NCBI RefSeq assembly: GCF_001439845.1 | Contig: NZ_JYLO01000010.1 | Location: 1 to 64,000, forward strand | Length of the DNA stretch: 64,000 bases | Direction of reading: 5' to 3' | DNA from: Pseudomonas lactis | GTDB taxonomy: Bacteria; Pseudomonadota; Gammaproteobacteria; Pseudomonadales; Pseudomonadaceae | Shown here: positions 13,883-24,600 of the stretch, piece after piece | Numbering within the stretch: position 1 is the first letter of the stretch | Layout of the letters: each line of letters starts with the position of its first letter | Notes under the pieces: model-generated | Databases searched by the model: none | The model's input: the letters and a program-made list of their open reading frames with translations, nothing else | Told to the model about the DNA's origin: nothing | Translations under genes and position numbers: made by a program

Positions 13883-14875
13883 ATGGGCGTTATCGCGAAC
13901 ACTGCCATCACCCTGGCGGACTGGGCCAAGCGTCAAGACCCGGACAACAAACAGGCCCGCATCGTTGAGATGCTGGACCAAACCAACGAAATTTTGACCG
14001 ACATGCTTTGGCTTGAGGGCAATCTGCCCACCGGCCACCGCACCACCGCACGTACCGGCTTGCCTAAGGGCACCTGGCGGGCGCTAAACGGCGGTATCGC
14101 TACCGGTAAATCCACCACAGCGCAGATTGATGAAACTTGCGCGATGCTGGAAAACCTCGGGGTGGTAGACGTTGCGCTAGCTGAGCTGAACGGTAACACC
14201 GCCGTGTTTCGCCTCTCGGAGAACTCCGCTTTCATCGAGGGCATGAACCAGGACATGGCTACTGGCCTGTTCTACAACAACGACGCGCTCGCCCCCGCCC
14301 AGTTCCTCGGCATGGCACCGCGTTACAGCGACAGCACCGCAAAGAACGGCCAAAACATCATCAAGATGGGCGGCGCTGGCTCCGACAACACCTCAATCTG
14401 GTTGATTGTTTGGGGTGACCAGTGTGTTCACGGTATCTACCCCAAGGGTTCGAAAGCCGGTATCGAACACAACGACATGGGCATTGAGCTTGTGGACGAC
14501 GGGGAAGGCAAGAAATTCCGCGCTTACCGTGACCACTACAAGTGGGTTCCGGGTATCGCCTTGCGTGACTGGCGCTATGCGGTGCGCATTTGCAACATCG
14601 ATACATCTGACCTGGTGGCCGATACCGACGGCACCAGCGTGAAGATCATCGAAGCCATGATCCGCGCAGTTCACCGCATCCCGAACCTGAAAATGGGCCG
14701 TGCTGCGTTTTACATGAACCGCACCATCGCCGAGTGTCTGGATATTCAGGCGATGAACAAGAAAAACGTTCAGCTCAAGATCAGCGAATACGACGGTGAG
14801 TTCATCACCAGCCTGCGCGGCGTGCCTTTCCGCACCGTCGATGCCCTTCTCAACACCGAGGCGCCAGTAGTCTAA
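13883..14875 (+). CDS. Major capsid protein (BPP-1/epsilon15-like)
   Basis: A 330-residue protein just after the scaffold-like gene. It begins MGVIANTAITLADWAKRQDP and contains NEILTDMLWLEGNLPTGHR, IAPVL-like beta segments, FIEGMNQDMATGLFYNN and the C-terminal YMNRTIAECLDIQAMNKK. These segments are typical of the capsid proteins of Bordetella BPP-1-type podoviruses, which have the HK97 fold. It builds the icosahedral shell. GGAG lies about 10 bp before the ATG at 13883. Confidence 0.9.
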   Translation: MGVIANTAITLADWAKRQDPDNKQARIVEMLDQTNEILTDMLWLEGNLPTGHRTTARTGLPKGTWRALNGGIATGKSTTAQIDETCAMLENLGVVDVALAELNGNTAVFRLSENSAFIEGMNQDMATGLFYNNDALAPAQFLGMAPRYSDSTAKNGQNIIKMGGAGSDNTSIWLIVWGDQCVHGIYPKGSKAGIEHNDMGIELVDDGEGKKFRAYRDHYKWVPGIALRDWRYAVRICNIDTSDLVADTDGTSVKIIEAMIRAVHRIPNLKMGRAAFYMNRTIAECLDIQAMNKKNVQLKISEYDGEFITSLRGVPFRTVDALLNTEAPVV

Positions 14876-14910
14876 GACTGCTGGTCCCCTGGCTCATTGG
14901 AGACCGAAAC

Positions 14911-15351
14911 ATGATCACCGACAAACTCAACACGTTCAGCGCCGCTCAGGACGTTACCGCCTCGGCGGCATCGACTGATGTACTTGACCTGGGCCCGCTG
15001 ACCCACGGCAACACCCGCCGCGATATCGGCGCCGGCGAGCCGATCTATCTGGTGGTAGCAACCTTGATTGCCGCCGCCGCCGCCGGCGCCGCCACCACCA
15101 ACATCCAGTTGCAGACCAGCGACGACAATGCCACTTGGGTGACGCTGTTCGATTCCGGTTCGCTGGCATTGTCCAGCCTGACCGCTGGCACCCGCCCGGT
15201 ACAGGTCGCCGTTCCGCGTGGCGTTCGTCGCTACCTGCGCGTGAACTACGTGATCGGTACCGGTCCACTCACCGCTGGCCGCTTCTGGGCTGGCTTGGTC
15301 AAAGACGTACAGGACAACACCAAGTACGCCAGCGGCTTCTCGATTCTGTAA
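14911..15351 (+). CDS. Capsid cement/decoration protein (Bbp16-like)
   Basis: A 146-residue beta-rich protein placed between major capsid and tail genes. The sequence (DVTASAASTDVLDLGPL, then NIQLQTSDDNATWVTLFDSG and GVRRYLRVNYVIG) follows the Bbp16-type capsid cement family, which trimerises on the outside of the shell and stiffens it. The length is normal for the family, and a ribosome-binding site precedes ATG 14911. Confidence 0.82.
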   Translation: MITDKLNTFSAAQDVTASAASTDVLDLGPLTHGNTRRDIGAGEPIYLVVATLIAAAAAGAATTNIQLQTSDDNATWVTLFDSGSLALSSLTAGTRPVQVAVPRGVRRYLRVNYVIGTGPLTAGRFWAGLVKDVQDNTKYASGFSIL

Positions 15352-15360
15352 GGGGGCGTC

Positions 15361-15648
15361 ATGGAAGTTACAGCGAAAGAGCGCGGCTATTACGGCGGCT
15401 GCATCAAAGAGGTTGGTGAGACCTTTACCATCCAAAGCAAGAAGCACCTCGGTTCATGGATGGTTGAGGGTGGCGAGTTGCCGGAGCATGGCACCGAGAC
15501 CTTCACCGGCTACGTTGCAGCCCGCAGTGCCGCCGGCAAATTTGTGGTCAAGGACGCCGCCGGCCAAATGGTGGGCGCGTTCATCGGCACCAAGGAAGAA
15601 GCCGAAACCGAGGCGCAACGCCTCAACGATGGCGGCGAAATCGCCTGA
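15361..15648 (+). CDS. Small hypothetical virion-region protein
   Basis: A 95-residue protein with a compact beta-type N-terminus (KERGYYGGCIKEVGETFTI), a central DAAGQMVGAFIGTK turn and a charged C-terminal helix (EEAETEAQRLNDGGE). It starts 9 bp after the cement gene, and a terminator follows. This is probably a minor capsid or assembly protein. No family was recognised beyond its frequent co-occurrence in BPP-1-like clusters. Confidence 0.6.
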   Translation: MEVTAKERGYYGGCIKEVGETFTIQSKKHLGSWMVEGGELPEHGTETFTGYVAARSAAGKFVVKDAAGQMVGAFIGTKEEAETEAQRLNDGGEIA

Positions 15649-15666
15649 TCCACAGCAGTAACCCTA

Positions 15667-15690
15667 AGGGCCCTCACGGGCCCTTTCTCA
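15667..15690 (+). terminator. Terminator between head and tail genes
   Basis: A perfect 7-bp stem AGGGCCC / GGGCCCT with a TCAC loop, then a T-rich tail. It would weaken expression of the tail module relative to capsid genes unless transcription is antiterminated. Confidence 0.7.
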
Positions 15691-15706
15691 TTTCTGAGGT
15701 TCCCGA

Positions 15707-16306
15707 ATGTCCAGCGACGTAGAGATTTGCAACATCGCCCTGTCGCGGGTTGCGTACACCCAGCCGATTGTGTCGTTTACGGAAAAGAGCAAAGCGGCCG
15801 AGCTGTGCCGGGTGTTCTACGGCCCGCTTCGTGAGCTGGTGTTGCAGGCCTTCCCCTGGCCATTCGCGGAATCAATCGTTGCCTTGGCGAGCCTTGGCAG
15901 CCCTGCGCCTGGCTGGGCGTTCCGGTATCGCTACCCGGCCGACTGCCTCAAGGTGCGCAACATCGTTGTGCCTGGCCAGCGCATGACCATGACCAGTGAT
16001 CAGCGTATTCCGTACAAGATCGGTTATGACTCTGGCGGCCGGGTGATCCATACCGACCAGATTGACGCTGCGTGCCGCTTCACTTTCAAAGTCGAGGACT
16101 CCACGTTCTTTGATCCGGCCTTTGCCGACGTTCTGGCCTGGCGCTTGGCCATGGATCTGGCGTTGCCGCTGAGTTCGAAATCAGACCTGCAGCAATTCGC
16201 CACCCAGCAGTACAACCTGGCCCTGTCGATTGCCAAGGGGGCAGCCTTTCAAGAGTCCCAGGATGATCCTGATCCTGAGGCTGAATTCATCAGGGTGCGT
16301 TCATGA
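15707..16306 (+). CDS. Tail tubular protein A / adaptor (T7 gp11-like)
   Basis: A 199-residue protein. The segments VEICNIALSRVAYTQPIVSF, CRVFYGPLRELVLQAFPWPF and YRYPADCLKVRNIV are diagnostic of the T7 gp11-type adaptor, which binds the portal and starts the short tail. The C-terminal part (DVLAWRLAMDLALPLS then FATQQYNLALSIAK) is a second helical segment typical of the family. It overlaps the next tail gene by 4 bp. Confidence 0.87.
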   Translation: MSSDVEICNIALSRVAYTQPIVSFTEKSKAAELCRVFYGPLRELVLQAFPWPFAESIVALASLGSPAPGWAFRYRYPADCLKVRNIVVPGQRMTMTSDQRIPYKIGYDSGGRVIHTDQIDAACRFTFKVEDSTFFDPAFADVLAWRLAMDLALPLSSKSDLQQFATQQYNLALSIAKGAAFQESQDDPDPEAEFIRVRS

Positions 16307-18645
16307 GCGGAATACTTCAACCGACCTTCGCGGCAGGTGAACTGTCGCCATCTGCCAGCGCTCGCACTGACATTGCCCGCTACTACACGGGGCTCAAGCT
16401 GTGCCGTAACTTCATGGTCATGCCTTACGGTGGCGTGCGTAACCGTGCTGGCACGCGCCTTGTGGCCGAGGTCAAGGATTCAACCAAGCTTTGCCGCCTG
16501 GTCCCGTTCCAGTTCAACGATGTGCAGACCTACATTCTGGCGTTTGGCGACTTGAACATGCGGGTTATCAAGGACGGTGGCCAGGTGCTGTACAGCGCCG
16601 GCCCCAGCATCGGTACGCCCTTCGAGCTGGCCATGCCGTACACGCAATATGACCTGGCATCCCTGAATTACACCCAGTCCGCCGACGTGATGACGTTCGC
16701 GCAGCCAGGGTACAAGCCGCGTGAGCTGAACCGGCTGGCACATGACAACTGGACCACCGCCGAAATCAACCTGGCCCCGCGCATCGCCGCTCCAGCATCT
16801 GCCACGGCGGTAAGTGGTGGCGGCACTGGCACGGCGCAAACCTGGCGCTACCAGGTCACCGCCGTGCTGGATGACGGCAACACCCTGGATGAGTCCCTGC
16901 CAGCGACCTCCAACCCGGTCACGACCCATACAGATGTTGGTTCGGCAACTATCACCTGGCCCGCCGTCACGGGCGCTACGTACTACATCATCTACAAGGA
17001 CAACGCCGGCGCGGGGATATACGGGTTCATCGGGCGCGCCACCGGCACCACCTTCACGGACCAGAACATCACGGCCGTCAAGACCGACACGCCACCGAAC
17101 GGCAACGACCCATTTGTTGGCGCCGGTAACTTCCCGGGCGCCGTGGTGTATTACCAGCAGCGCCTGATATTTGCCGGTAGCAATTTGCAGCCACAGACCG
17201 TGTGGACGAGCAAGACCGGCCTGTTCAAGAACTTCGGTTATTCCGTCCCGAACAAGGATGATGATGCGATCACCTTCACTTTGAGCAGTAACAAGGTGAA
17301 CCGGGTTCGCCACCTCTTGGGGCTGCGCAAGCTTCTGGCGCTCACCACAGGCGCGGAGTTCACTATCTCGGGCGGCGACACGGGTTTGTCTGCAAAGACC
17401 GTGCAGGCCGTTCCAGAGGGCTACGACGGCACAGCCATTGTCCCGCCGGTGGTGGTGGGCAATAGCGCCGTGTACGTCCAGGCCCGTGGCAATCGGGTTT
17501 CCTCGTTCGGCTACTCCCTGAATGCCGACGGGTTTGCTGCAGATGACCTGACGCTATTCAGCGCGCATCTGTTCAAGGGCAAGGAATTGACGAACGTCGC
17601 CTACCAGAAGGTGCCCGACTCGATTGTTTGGTACGTGCGAGATGACGGCGTGCTACTGGGCCTGACCTACGTTCCCGAACAGCAGCTGGTGGGCTGGCAT
17701 TGGCACGACACTGACGGTTTCGTCGAGTCAATCGCCTGCATTCCAGAAGGCCAGGAGGATGTTCTGTACATGGTTGTGCGCCGCACCATCGGCGGCGTGC
17801 AGAAGCGTTACATAGAGCGCATGGAAAGCCGGCAGATATCCAGCATTGAGGACGCTTTCTTTGTTGATTGCGGCCTGACCTATGACGGGCGCAATACCGA
17901 CGCCGCCAAGACTTTCACGTTATCCGGCGGCACAACCTGGCAGTTTCCCGAAGTCATCACCATGACGGCGGTGGGCCACACCCCATTCACCGCGGGGAGC
18001 GTGGGCGCTGATTATTCATTGAAGCGCCAAGTGATCGACGAGAACGGCGACCCTGCTACAAAAATTGTGCGGGTTGAGGTGGTCGGTTACACCAGCACCA
18101 GCGTGGTAACGGTCAAGCTGCTGATCATCTGCCCGGTATCGCTGCGCGGTGTGGCCGTATCTGCCTGGGCCCGCCAGGTTAAAACGTTGTCCGGCCTGGG
18201 CCACCTGGAAGGAAAGACTGTTTCAATCCTGGCTGACGGTAGTGTGCACCCCCAGCGCGTGGTTACGGGCGGTTCTGTTGCGTTGCAGGAAGCCGCAGGC
18301 ATCGCCCACGTAGGCCTCCAATACATATCCGACATGGAAACCCTCGACCTTGAGTTGAAAAACGCCAACGAGACGGTGCTAGACAAGAAGATCTCTGTCA
18401 CTGGCCTGACCGTACGTGTCGAGGAATCACGGGGCATCTTTGCTGGCAAGGATAAAAACAGCCTGTACGAACACAAGACCGACCGGGACGACTACGAGTC
18501 GCCTATCGAGTTGTTGACGGGGCAAGCCGATATCCCGATTTCAAACAACTGGCAAGGCAAGGGGCGCGTATTCATTCGACAGTCCGACCCGCTGCCGCTG
18601 ACCGTGCTGGCGGTGATCCCGGAGGTGACCATTGGCGGTCGCTGA
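16303..18645 (+). CDS. Tail tubular protein B / nozzle (T7 gp12-like)
   Basis: A 780-residue protein. The N-terminus (PTFAAGELSPSASARTDIAR, then GLKLCRNFMVMPYGGVRNR) is the signature of gp12-like nozzle proteins. Residues about 170-270 form an inserted Ig/fibronectin-like domain (YQVTAVLDDGNTLDESLPAT through TDTPP). The middle region (FTLSSNKVNRVRHLLGLRKL) and the C-terminal beta-rich domain follow. The protein caps the tail and lets DNA pass. The length is typical for temperate podoviruses. It directly follows the adaptor gene and overlaps the following gene by 14 bp. Confidence 0.9.
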   Translation: MSGILQPTFAAGELSPSASARTDIARYYTGLKLCRNFMVMPYGGVRNRAGTRLVAEVKDSTKLCRLVPFQFNDVQTYILAFGDLNMRVIKDGGQVLYSAGPSIGTPFELAMPYTQYDLASLNYTQSADVMTFAQPGYKPRELNRLAHDNWTTAEINLAPRIAAPASATAVSGGGTGTAQTWRYQVTAVLDDGNTLDESLPATSNPVTTHTDVGSATITWPAVTGATYYIIYKDNAGAGIYGFIGRATGTTFTDQNITAVKTDTPPNGNDPFVGAGNFPGAVVYYQQRLIFAGSNLQPQTVWTSKTGLFKNFGYSVPNKDDDAITFTLSSNKVNRVRHLLGLRKLLALTTGAEFTISGGDTGLSAKTVQAVPEGYDGTAIVPPVVVGNSAVYVQARGNRVSSFGYSLNADGFAADDLTLFSAHLFKGKELTNVAYQKVPDSIVWYVRDDGVLLGLTYVPEQQLVGWHWHDTDGFVESIACIPEGQEDVLYMVVRRTIGGVQKRYIERMESRQISSIEDAFFVDCGLTYDGRNTDAAKTFTLSGGTTWQFPEVITMTAVGHTPFTAGSVGADYSLKRQVIDENGDPATKIVRVEVVGYTSTSVVTVKLLIICPVSLRGVAVSAWARQVKTLSGLGHLEGKTVSILADGSVHPQRVVTGGSVALQEAAGIAHVGLQYISDMETLDLELKNANETVLDKKISVTGLTVRVEESRGIFAGKDKNSLYEHKTDRDDYESPIELLTGQADIPISNNWQGKGRVFIRQSDPLPLTVLAVIPEVTIGGR

Positions 18646-19099
18646 CGTTTTGCCCATTGAGCCAGAGGATATCCCGGCGATCCTGCGTGACGTGCGCCAG
18701 GCCGACATCGACGAGATTGTCGAGGGCCTGGGTGTCTCGCTCGAGCGGGAACTACTGGAAGGCATCAACGACAGCCTGAACGCCAGCAAGATCGTGGTGG
18801 ACGGGCACATTGTCGCGGTGTTCGGTGACGCAGTGCACAGCGTTCTGGGGTCGGTTGGCGTGCCCTGGCTGATCAGTACCACCCACGTCGAGCACCATGC
18901 CCGCGCGTTCCTCAAGGTCTGCAAGCCAGAGGTGCAAGGGATGCTTACTCGGCACCGCCACCTCATTAACTACGTCGACGCCCGCAACACCTCGACCATT
19001 CGCTGGCTGAAATGGCTGGGCTTCGACTTTGGCGAGGCCGTCCCGTATGGGCCTAAGCGCCTGCCGTTCTATCCCTTCACCCTGAACCGAGAGGAATAA
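18632..19099 (+). CDS. Internal virion protein A (T7 gp13-like, GNAT-type fold)
   Basis: The frame opens with TTG 18632. The GGAGG at 18620-18624, 7 bp before it, makes this start convincing. The 155-residue product has the acetyltransferase-like layout of gp13/internal protein A: an N-terminal helix (PAILRDVRQADIDEI), a central beta part (GHIVAVFGDAVHS, then VPWLISTTHVEHHARAFLK), and the characteristic end RWLKWLGFDFGEAVPYG. It belongs to the ejection cluster with the next three genes and is probably needed for assembly of the internal core. Confidence 0.82.
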   Translation: MAVADVLPIEPEDIPAILRDVRQADIDEIVEGLGVSLERELLEGINDSLNASKIVVDGHIVAVFGDAVHSVLGSVGVPWLISTTHVEHHARAFLKVCKPEVQGMLTRHRHLINYVDARNTSTIRWLKWLGFDFGEAVPYGPKRLPFYPFTLNREE

Positions 19100-19101
19100 C
19101 C

Positions 19102-19572
19102 ATGTGCTGGATGGCATTGATACCCGTCGCCATTGGCTTGGCCGGCAGCATGATGCAGGCCCAGGGCCAGAAGCAAAACGCACAGTTCCAGTCTGGAATG
19201 ATGGAGCAGAACGCCGCGTTCAAGCGACAAACCGCTGACGAAACGATCAACGCCGGCAACACCTCGGCGGACTGGCAGCGCGTGCGCACCGGGCAGGCAG
19301 TCGGCACCCAGCGCAGCGTGCAGGCCGCCAACGGGATCGACGTGAACAGCGGCAGTTCGGCCCAGTTGCAGGACGACACCGCCATGCTCGGCGAGCTGGA
19401 CGCGCTGACGATCCAGAACAACGCCGCCCGCGAAGCATACGGCTACCGCGTGCAGGCCAAGCAAGACTTGCTCAATGCCAACCAGACCGTGCAGAACGGC
19501 AAGACCGCCGCCATGGGCTCAATCCTCGGCGGCATCGGTGGTGCATTCGGTTCGTTCGCGGGGGCTCGCTAA
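19102..19572 (+). CDS. Internal virion protein B (T7 gp14-like)
   Basis: A 156-residue protein with the internal virion protein B pattern. A hydrophobic N-terminal membrane-active segment (about 4-17) is followed by a long Gln/Asn/Ala-rich helical region (GQKQNAQFQSGMMEQNAAF, then QAVGTQRSVQAANGIDVNSG) and a Gly-rich hydrophobic end (GSILGGIGGAFGSFAGA). In T7 the equivalent is ejected into the outer membrane to help build the DNA channel. It sits between proteins A and C in the usual order. Confidence 0.85.
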   Translation: MCWMALIPVAIGLAGSMMQAQGQKQNAQFQSGMMEQNAAFKRQTADETINAGNTSADWQRVRTGQAVGTQRSVQAANGIDVNSGSSAQLQDDTAMLGELDALTIQNNAAREAYGYRVQAKQDLLNANQTVQNGKTAAMGSILGGIGGAFGSFAGAR

Positions 19573-21674
19573 TGCCACGGGTACCGACATACGACACGGC
19601 GCAGGTCCAGCAGCAGCCCACCCGGCCCATACAGTTGCAGGGCGTTGCACCTGATACCACCTCGATTGCCCAGGGCTTGCAGAGTTTTCAGCGTGGCGCG
19701 GAAATCCTGGCCAACAAGTCCAGGGAGCAGGCCGATACCGCCTCGATCATGGATGCTGACCGCAAGCTGACCGAGTGGCAGCAGAACACCATGTTCAACC
19801 CGGAAGGCGGCGTATACACGCGCAAGGGTGGCGCTGCGCTCGATATCACCAACCAGACGCTGGGCCAGTTCGAAGAGGCCCAGGCCAAGATTGCCGAGAC
19901 GCTGACCAGTGAGCAGCAGAAAGCGCGGTATGCACAGATTGTCGCCAGCCGCCGTAACTCACTGTCTAACGAACTGAACAAATACGAGTTCGCCCAACGG
20001 GAGAAACATCACGACGATATGGCTGAGGGGCAACGCCAAAGCGCCATTCAAGGCGCAGCACTGTACGCCGACAACCCTGAGCAGCTTGCCTATAACCAGT
20101 CCAAGCTGAACCTGGTAGAGCGATACGAGGCGCAACGCAAAGGGCTTCCGCCGGAATTAGCCGAACAGAAGCGGCTTGAATCGAATACCCGTTTGAATGC
20201 CGCAGTGATTGAACAACTGGCTGCGCGTGACCCGATGAAGGCAAAGCAATACTTCATGGATAACGCTATCAGCATGACCGCCGACGCACAGCTCCGGGCG
20301 GCCTCAATGCTCAAGCCGCTTATTGATCGCCAGGTTGGCGTCAGCGTGGGCAGCCAGGCCGTGCAGGATGTCAGCAGCCAGGACAACCGGGTGTTCGCCT
20401 CAATCCTGCAGGCTGAAAGCGGCGGCAAGCAGTTCGACCGCAACGGCCAGCCGATGACGTCCAGCCGTGGAGCCATTGGTACTGCTCAGATCATGCCCAG
20501 CACCGGACCAGAAGCGGCAAAGCTTGCCGGTGTTGAATGGGATGAAAACCGCTTTCGCAATGATCCGGACTACAACCGTCAGCTCGGCCAAGCCTATTTC
20601 CAGAAGCTGACCAACGATTTCAAGTCGCCGGCGCTGGCCGTGGCTGCCTACAACGCTGGCCCAGGCATGGTTAACGACTGGATCAATGGCACCAACACCA
20701 CCGGCAAGAACGCAAGCAAGCTCAAGCTTGGCGACCCGCGTACAGGCGAAATCAGCCAGGCCGAGTTCCTGGACAAGATCCCGTTCAAAGAGACCCGCGA
20801 ATACACCGAAAAGGTGCTGGGCAAAGCATTGCAGGCTCATGAACCCAGCTTCGGCCAGGTGGCGCAAGCCATTGATGCGCGTGACGATCTGACAGCCGAC
20901 CAGAAGTCTATTGCGCTGACAGCCGCAAAGCAGCGCATCGACTGGCAAGCCGAGCAGCGCAAGCAACAGGATGCGCAGAACCTGGAGTCCGCATGGGATG
21001 TGGTGTTGCAGGGTAATAGCTGGGACACGATTCCGGCCGCCACCTGGGCCGCGCTGCCCGCCGAAGGCCGCAAACAGATTATGGATTACAAGCCAGGCCG
21101 CCCAACAGACCAGGAAGTCTATTACCGCGCCCGCGACGAGATTGTCAGCGGTAACGAGCTGAATCTATTGGGGATGCGCGCCAAGCTTTCCGACACCGAC
21201 TTTCAGGAATTGACGAAGCTTCAGCAGGATCGGCGCGAGAAGGGCGCCGAATCCACGGCATCGATCGGTTCCAACGACGAAATATTCAAGGAAGCGCTCC
21301 GTGTGTCCGGTATCGATCCGAGCGCCAAAGCAGGCAAGCGCGACGCCAAGTCTGTGGCCGCTGCACGCCGATACGTCGACACGCAGATCCGCGCCCTGGA
21401 GCAGGACCAAGGCAAGAAGGCCACTCCCGACCAGGTGCAGAAGGTCGTAGACCGGGCATTCATCCAGGGGGATGTGCCGGGCTCCGGCTTCCTGGGGATG
21501 TTCTCGTCCAAGAAGCGAGCCTTCGAACGTGAGCCCGGCGATCAGGTGATTGTCCGGGACATCAAGCAAATTCCAGCAGACGAACACCAGCAGATCGTCG
21601 AAGCGCTCAAGCGCCATGGCCGCGTGCCCAATGACGCCGACATCTTGAAACTGTTCAATGAGGCCAATCAATGA
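19572..21674 (+). CDS. Internal virion protein with SLT-type lytic transglycosylase domain
   Basis: A 700-residue protein. The central domain (about 275-380) is a soluble lytic transglycosylase: the catalytic Glu282 lies in LQAESGGKQF, followed by GAIGTAQIMPST and LAVAAYNAGPGMV. The N-terminal 270 residues and C-terminal 300 residues are largely helical (QREKHHDDMAEGQRQSAI, then LTADQKSIALTAAKQRIDWQ). After ejection the protein should open the peptidoglycan locally. In T7 the transglycosylase sits on gp16; here it is on the protein before it. The gene overlaps the next one by 4 bp. Confidence 0.9.
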   Translation: MPRVPTYDTAQVQQQPTRPIQLQGVAPDTTSIAQGLQSFQRGAEILANKSREQADTASIMDADRKLTEWQQNTMFNPEGGVYTRKGGAALDITNQTLGQFEEAQAKIAETLTSEQQKARYAQIVASRRNSLSNELNKYEFAQREKHHDDMAEGQRQSAIQGAALYADNPEQLAYNQSKLNLVERYEAQRKGLPPELAEQKRLESNTRLNAAVIEQLAARDPMKAKQYFMDNAISMTADAQLRAASMLKPLIDRQVGVSVGSQAVQDVSSQDNRVFASILQAESGGKQFDRNGQPMTSSRGAIGTAQIMPSTGPEAAKLAGVEWDENRFRNDPDYNRQLGQAYFQKLTNDFKSPALAVAAYNAGPGMVNDWINGTNTTGKNASKLKLGDPRTGEISQAEFLDKIPFKETREYTEKVLGKALQAHEPSFGQVAQAIDARDDLTADQKSIALTAAKQRIDWQAEQRKQQDAQNLESAWDVVLQGNSWDTIPAATWAALPAEGRKQIMDYKPGRPTDQEVYYRARDEIVSGNELNLLGMRAKLSDTDFQELTKLQQDRREKGAESTASIGSNDEIFKEALRVSGIDPSAKAGKRDAKSVAAARRYVDTQIRALEQDQGKKATPDQVQKVVDRAFIQGDVPGSGFLGMFSSKKRAFEREPGDQVIVRDIKQIPADEHQQIVEALKRHGRVPNDADILKLFNEANQ

Positions 21675-24600
21675 ATCGCTACGACGAAATTCTCACCAGC
21701 ACCGGTGAGCAGGCCGCCGCTGAACCCAACAAATACGACGCAGTGATTCAGCGCCAGCGCGACCTACCTAACCCGCGCAACACCTTAAGCTATGTTGCGG
21801 ACACCAACCCCGACGAGCAGGCGAACATCCAGCGCCTGGCAGAACTGACCGGGCTGGCGCCGGAAATGGTCTCGCGCAACCGGCCGGAGATTGAGCGCAA
21901 GGCGAAGCTCGACGCCGTGGACTATGACGCGCTGTTGAGTCGGGCGCCGGTTACCAACCAGTTTTTGACCGACCCGAATAACGCGGGCGTGGCCCACGAC
22001 GATATCGACGGTCTGTCGAACGTTGAGGGGGCTTTCGATAGCTTCGTGAAAGAGTCGGGTCAGCAGCACTCCACCGGCACCTTGGATGCGCTTTCCCGTG
22101 GCGTCGGCCAGCTTGGATTGATCGGTGAGGCCGGGGCCAACCTGCTTGACCGGTCGCTTTCCTCGGTCGGCGGCTTCTTCGTCAACATGCTGGCCCCGCA
22201 AAGTGCCCTCGATCGCAACGGTACGGATGAGCCGAACTACACCGGACAGACTGACAACAACGTCGTCAGCGCTGTTGAGGGCTACATGGCTATGCCTCGG
22301 GACCAGCGCATTGCCTTCGCTGGCCAGGTGTTTGATCAGGCGCGTTCTGGTGGTGCTGGCTTTGGTAGTGCGGCGGCGGACACCGGCGTTTACGCACTGC
22401 GCAACCCAGGACTCATTGGTAGCGCGCTGACTGAGGCATTGCCAAGCCTGGTGGCCGGCGGTGGGTTAGGTGGGCTTGCAGCGCAACCGGTGAAGAACTT
22501 TGCTGTCAGCCGGTTGGCCAGCACCTTCGCCCAGCGCGCCGCAGAGAAAGCCATTGTGGTGGGCGGCGTGAACTTCGGCGCCGGCGTTGCTGGTGGTGCC
22601 GGTGAGAACCTGGCTGAGGGCTTCAAGAAAACCGGTGATATCGACCAGTCCTACGCCTACAGCCTCAAGCGCACGTTGGCCGAAGCCTCTGTAAACGCAC
22701 TGGGCGGGATGCTACCCATCCCATTTGCTGGGCGCGGCATTGGCGGGAAGCTGGGCAATGTCGCCGCCGAAGGTGCGGCACAGGCGGCCGGTGGTGCAGG
22801 TGGTGCAGCAGCAGGCGCCGCCGCCGTGGGCGAAGAGGCGAGCGGGGGAGAGATGTTCCTGAATGCCGCCCTGGGTCTGGCGACCGCACCGGTTGACGTG
22901 GCGATTGCCGGCGTCAGCTCTGGCCGGCGGTACTGGCAGATCGAGCAAGACCTGGCCGCAGTCCAGCGCCTGGGTGATATGGCGAAAAGCTCCAAGATGT
23001 TCCAGCGCTCGCCACAACGCGCCGAGGCTTTGATTGCGCGCTTGAAGGAGCAGGCTGGCGGGAACGTCGAAAACATCCTGGTCCCGGCTGAACAGTTCCA
23101 GCGCTACTTTCAGGAAAACAACCTTGACCCTGAGCAGTTCGCCACGGCGGCCACCGGCAACGCTAACACCCTTGGTGAGGCCTTGACCCTGGGCGGTGAC
23201 ATCTCGATCCCGCTGGAAAAATGGGCATCTGTTATCGCAAAGGATGGTCACCACCGCGGGCTGGAACAGGATATGCGCGCTACCCCTGACGCGATGACCT
23301 TGCGTGAGCTGGCCGAATTCCAGCAGCGTGTGCCGGAAGAGCTGGACCGCCTGCGCGACCGCGTTGAACAGGACACCGTTGCAGCCTCAGACCGCCGGGT
23401 ATTTGAGGACGTGCGCGGGCAGTTGCTGGGCATTGGCCGCGAGGCGCAGACGGCCGACCGCGAGGCGTCGCTGTATCAATCGGCCTTCCGGTCCCTCGGC
23501 GAGCGCTCCGGTATTGACCCTTACGACCTGTTCAACCAGTACCAGCTCCGTGTTGGCCGGGACATTCCCGAGGTTCTACGCAGCCCGGCAGGCGCGGACC
23601 AGCTGGATTTGCTGCTGGATCGCCTGCGCGCCGGTGACATTCCCGACGACGCCACGGTCAACGGCCCATCGCTGATGGACTTCATTCGCGAGCGCGGCGG
23701 CATCAATGATGAAGGCGGCGAGCTGGCCGCCCGTGATATCGACGTGGGTCGGCGTGGTGTCAACCGTATCGCAAGGAAAGGCGGGCGCAGTCTTGACGAT
23801 ATGGCTGCCCAGGCGGCCGAGGCCGGCTACTTTGGCAACGTTCCGACCGCGACCCCTGACATGCTACTGGCTTCGCTCGACAAAGAGTCGCGCGGGCAAC
23901 GCCAGTCCGCTCCTGGCAACCTCGATCAGGAACAATTCAACACGCGTGCAACCCTGGACGAATTGCAGCGCGCCGTCGACCAGTCAGGGCTCGACCTGAA
24001 CGCGATGGATAACGCCGCAGTGCGCAAGGCGCTGCTCGGCAGTGATGCTGTGCGGTTCGACCAAGCAGAAGACGGTGCGCGCGGCTTCATCCAGTTTGGC
24101 GCCGACAGAAAATTCAATATCAAACTGACCGACAAGGCCAACCTGTCCACGTTCCTGCATGAAACCGGGCACTTTTACCTTGAGGTGATGGGCGACCTGG
24201 CTGCCAGGGAAGATGTGCCCGGCCAGGTGAAGGAGGATTACCAGACCATCCTCGACTGGTTCGGCGTCAGCGACCGTTCAGCGATAAAGGTCGACCAGCA
24301 CGAACAGTTTGCCCGTGGCTTCGAGGCATACCTGCGTGAAGGCAAGGCGCCCAGCGCGGCGCTGCAATCAGCGTTTTCCCGGTTCAAGGCATGGCTGACT
24401 CAGATCTACCGCGATGCCAGCCGCCTGAATGTGAAACTCAATGATGATGTGCGCCGCGTGTTCGACCGACTGCTGGCGACCGACGATGAGATCGCCGTGG
24501 CCCAGGCTCCATTCCGCTCCCTGTTCACCGACGCCAAAGCTGCCGGCATGTCGCAGGCTGAGTTCGATGTGTACCGGGCCAGCGCTGACAAGGCTGGCCA

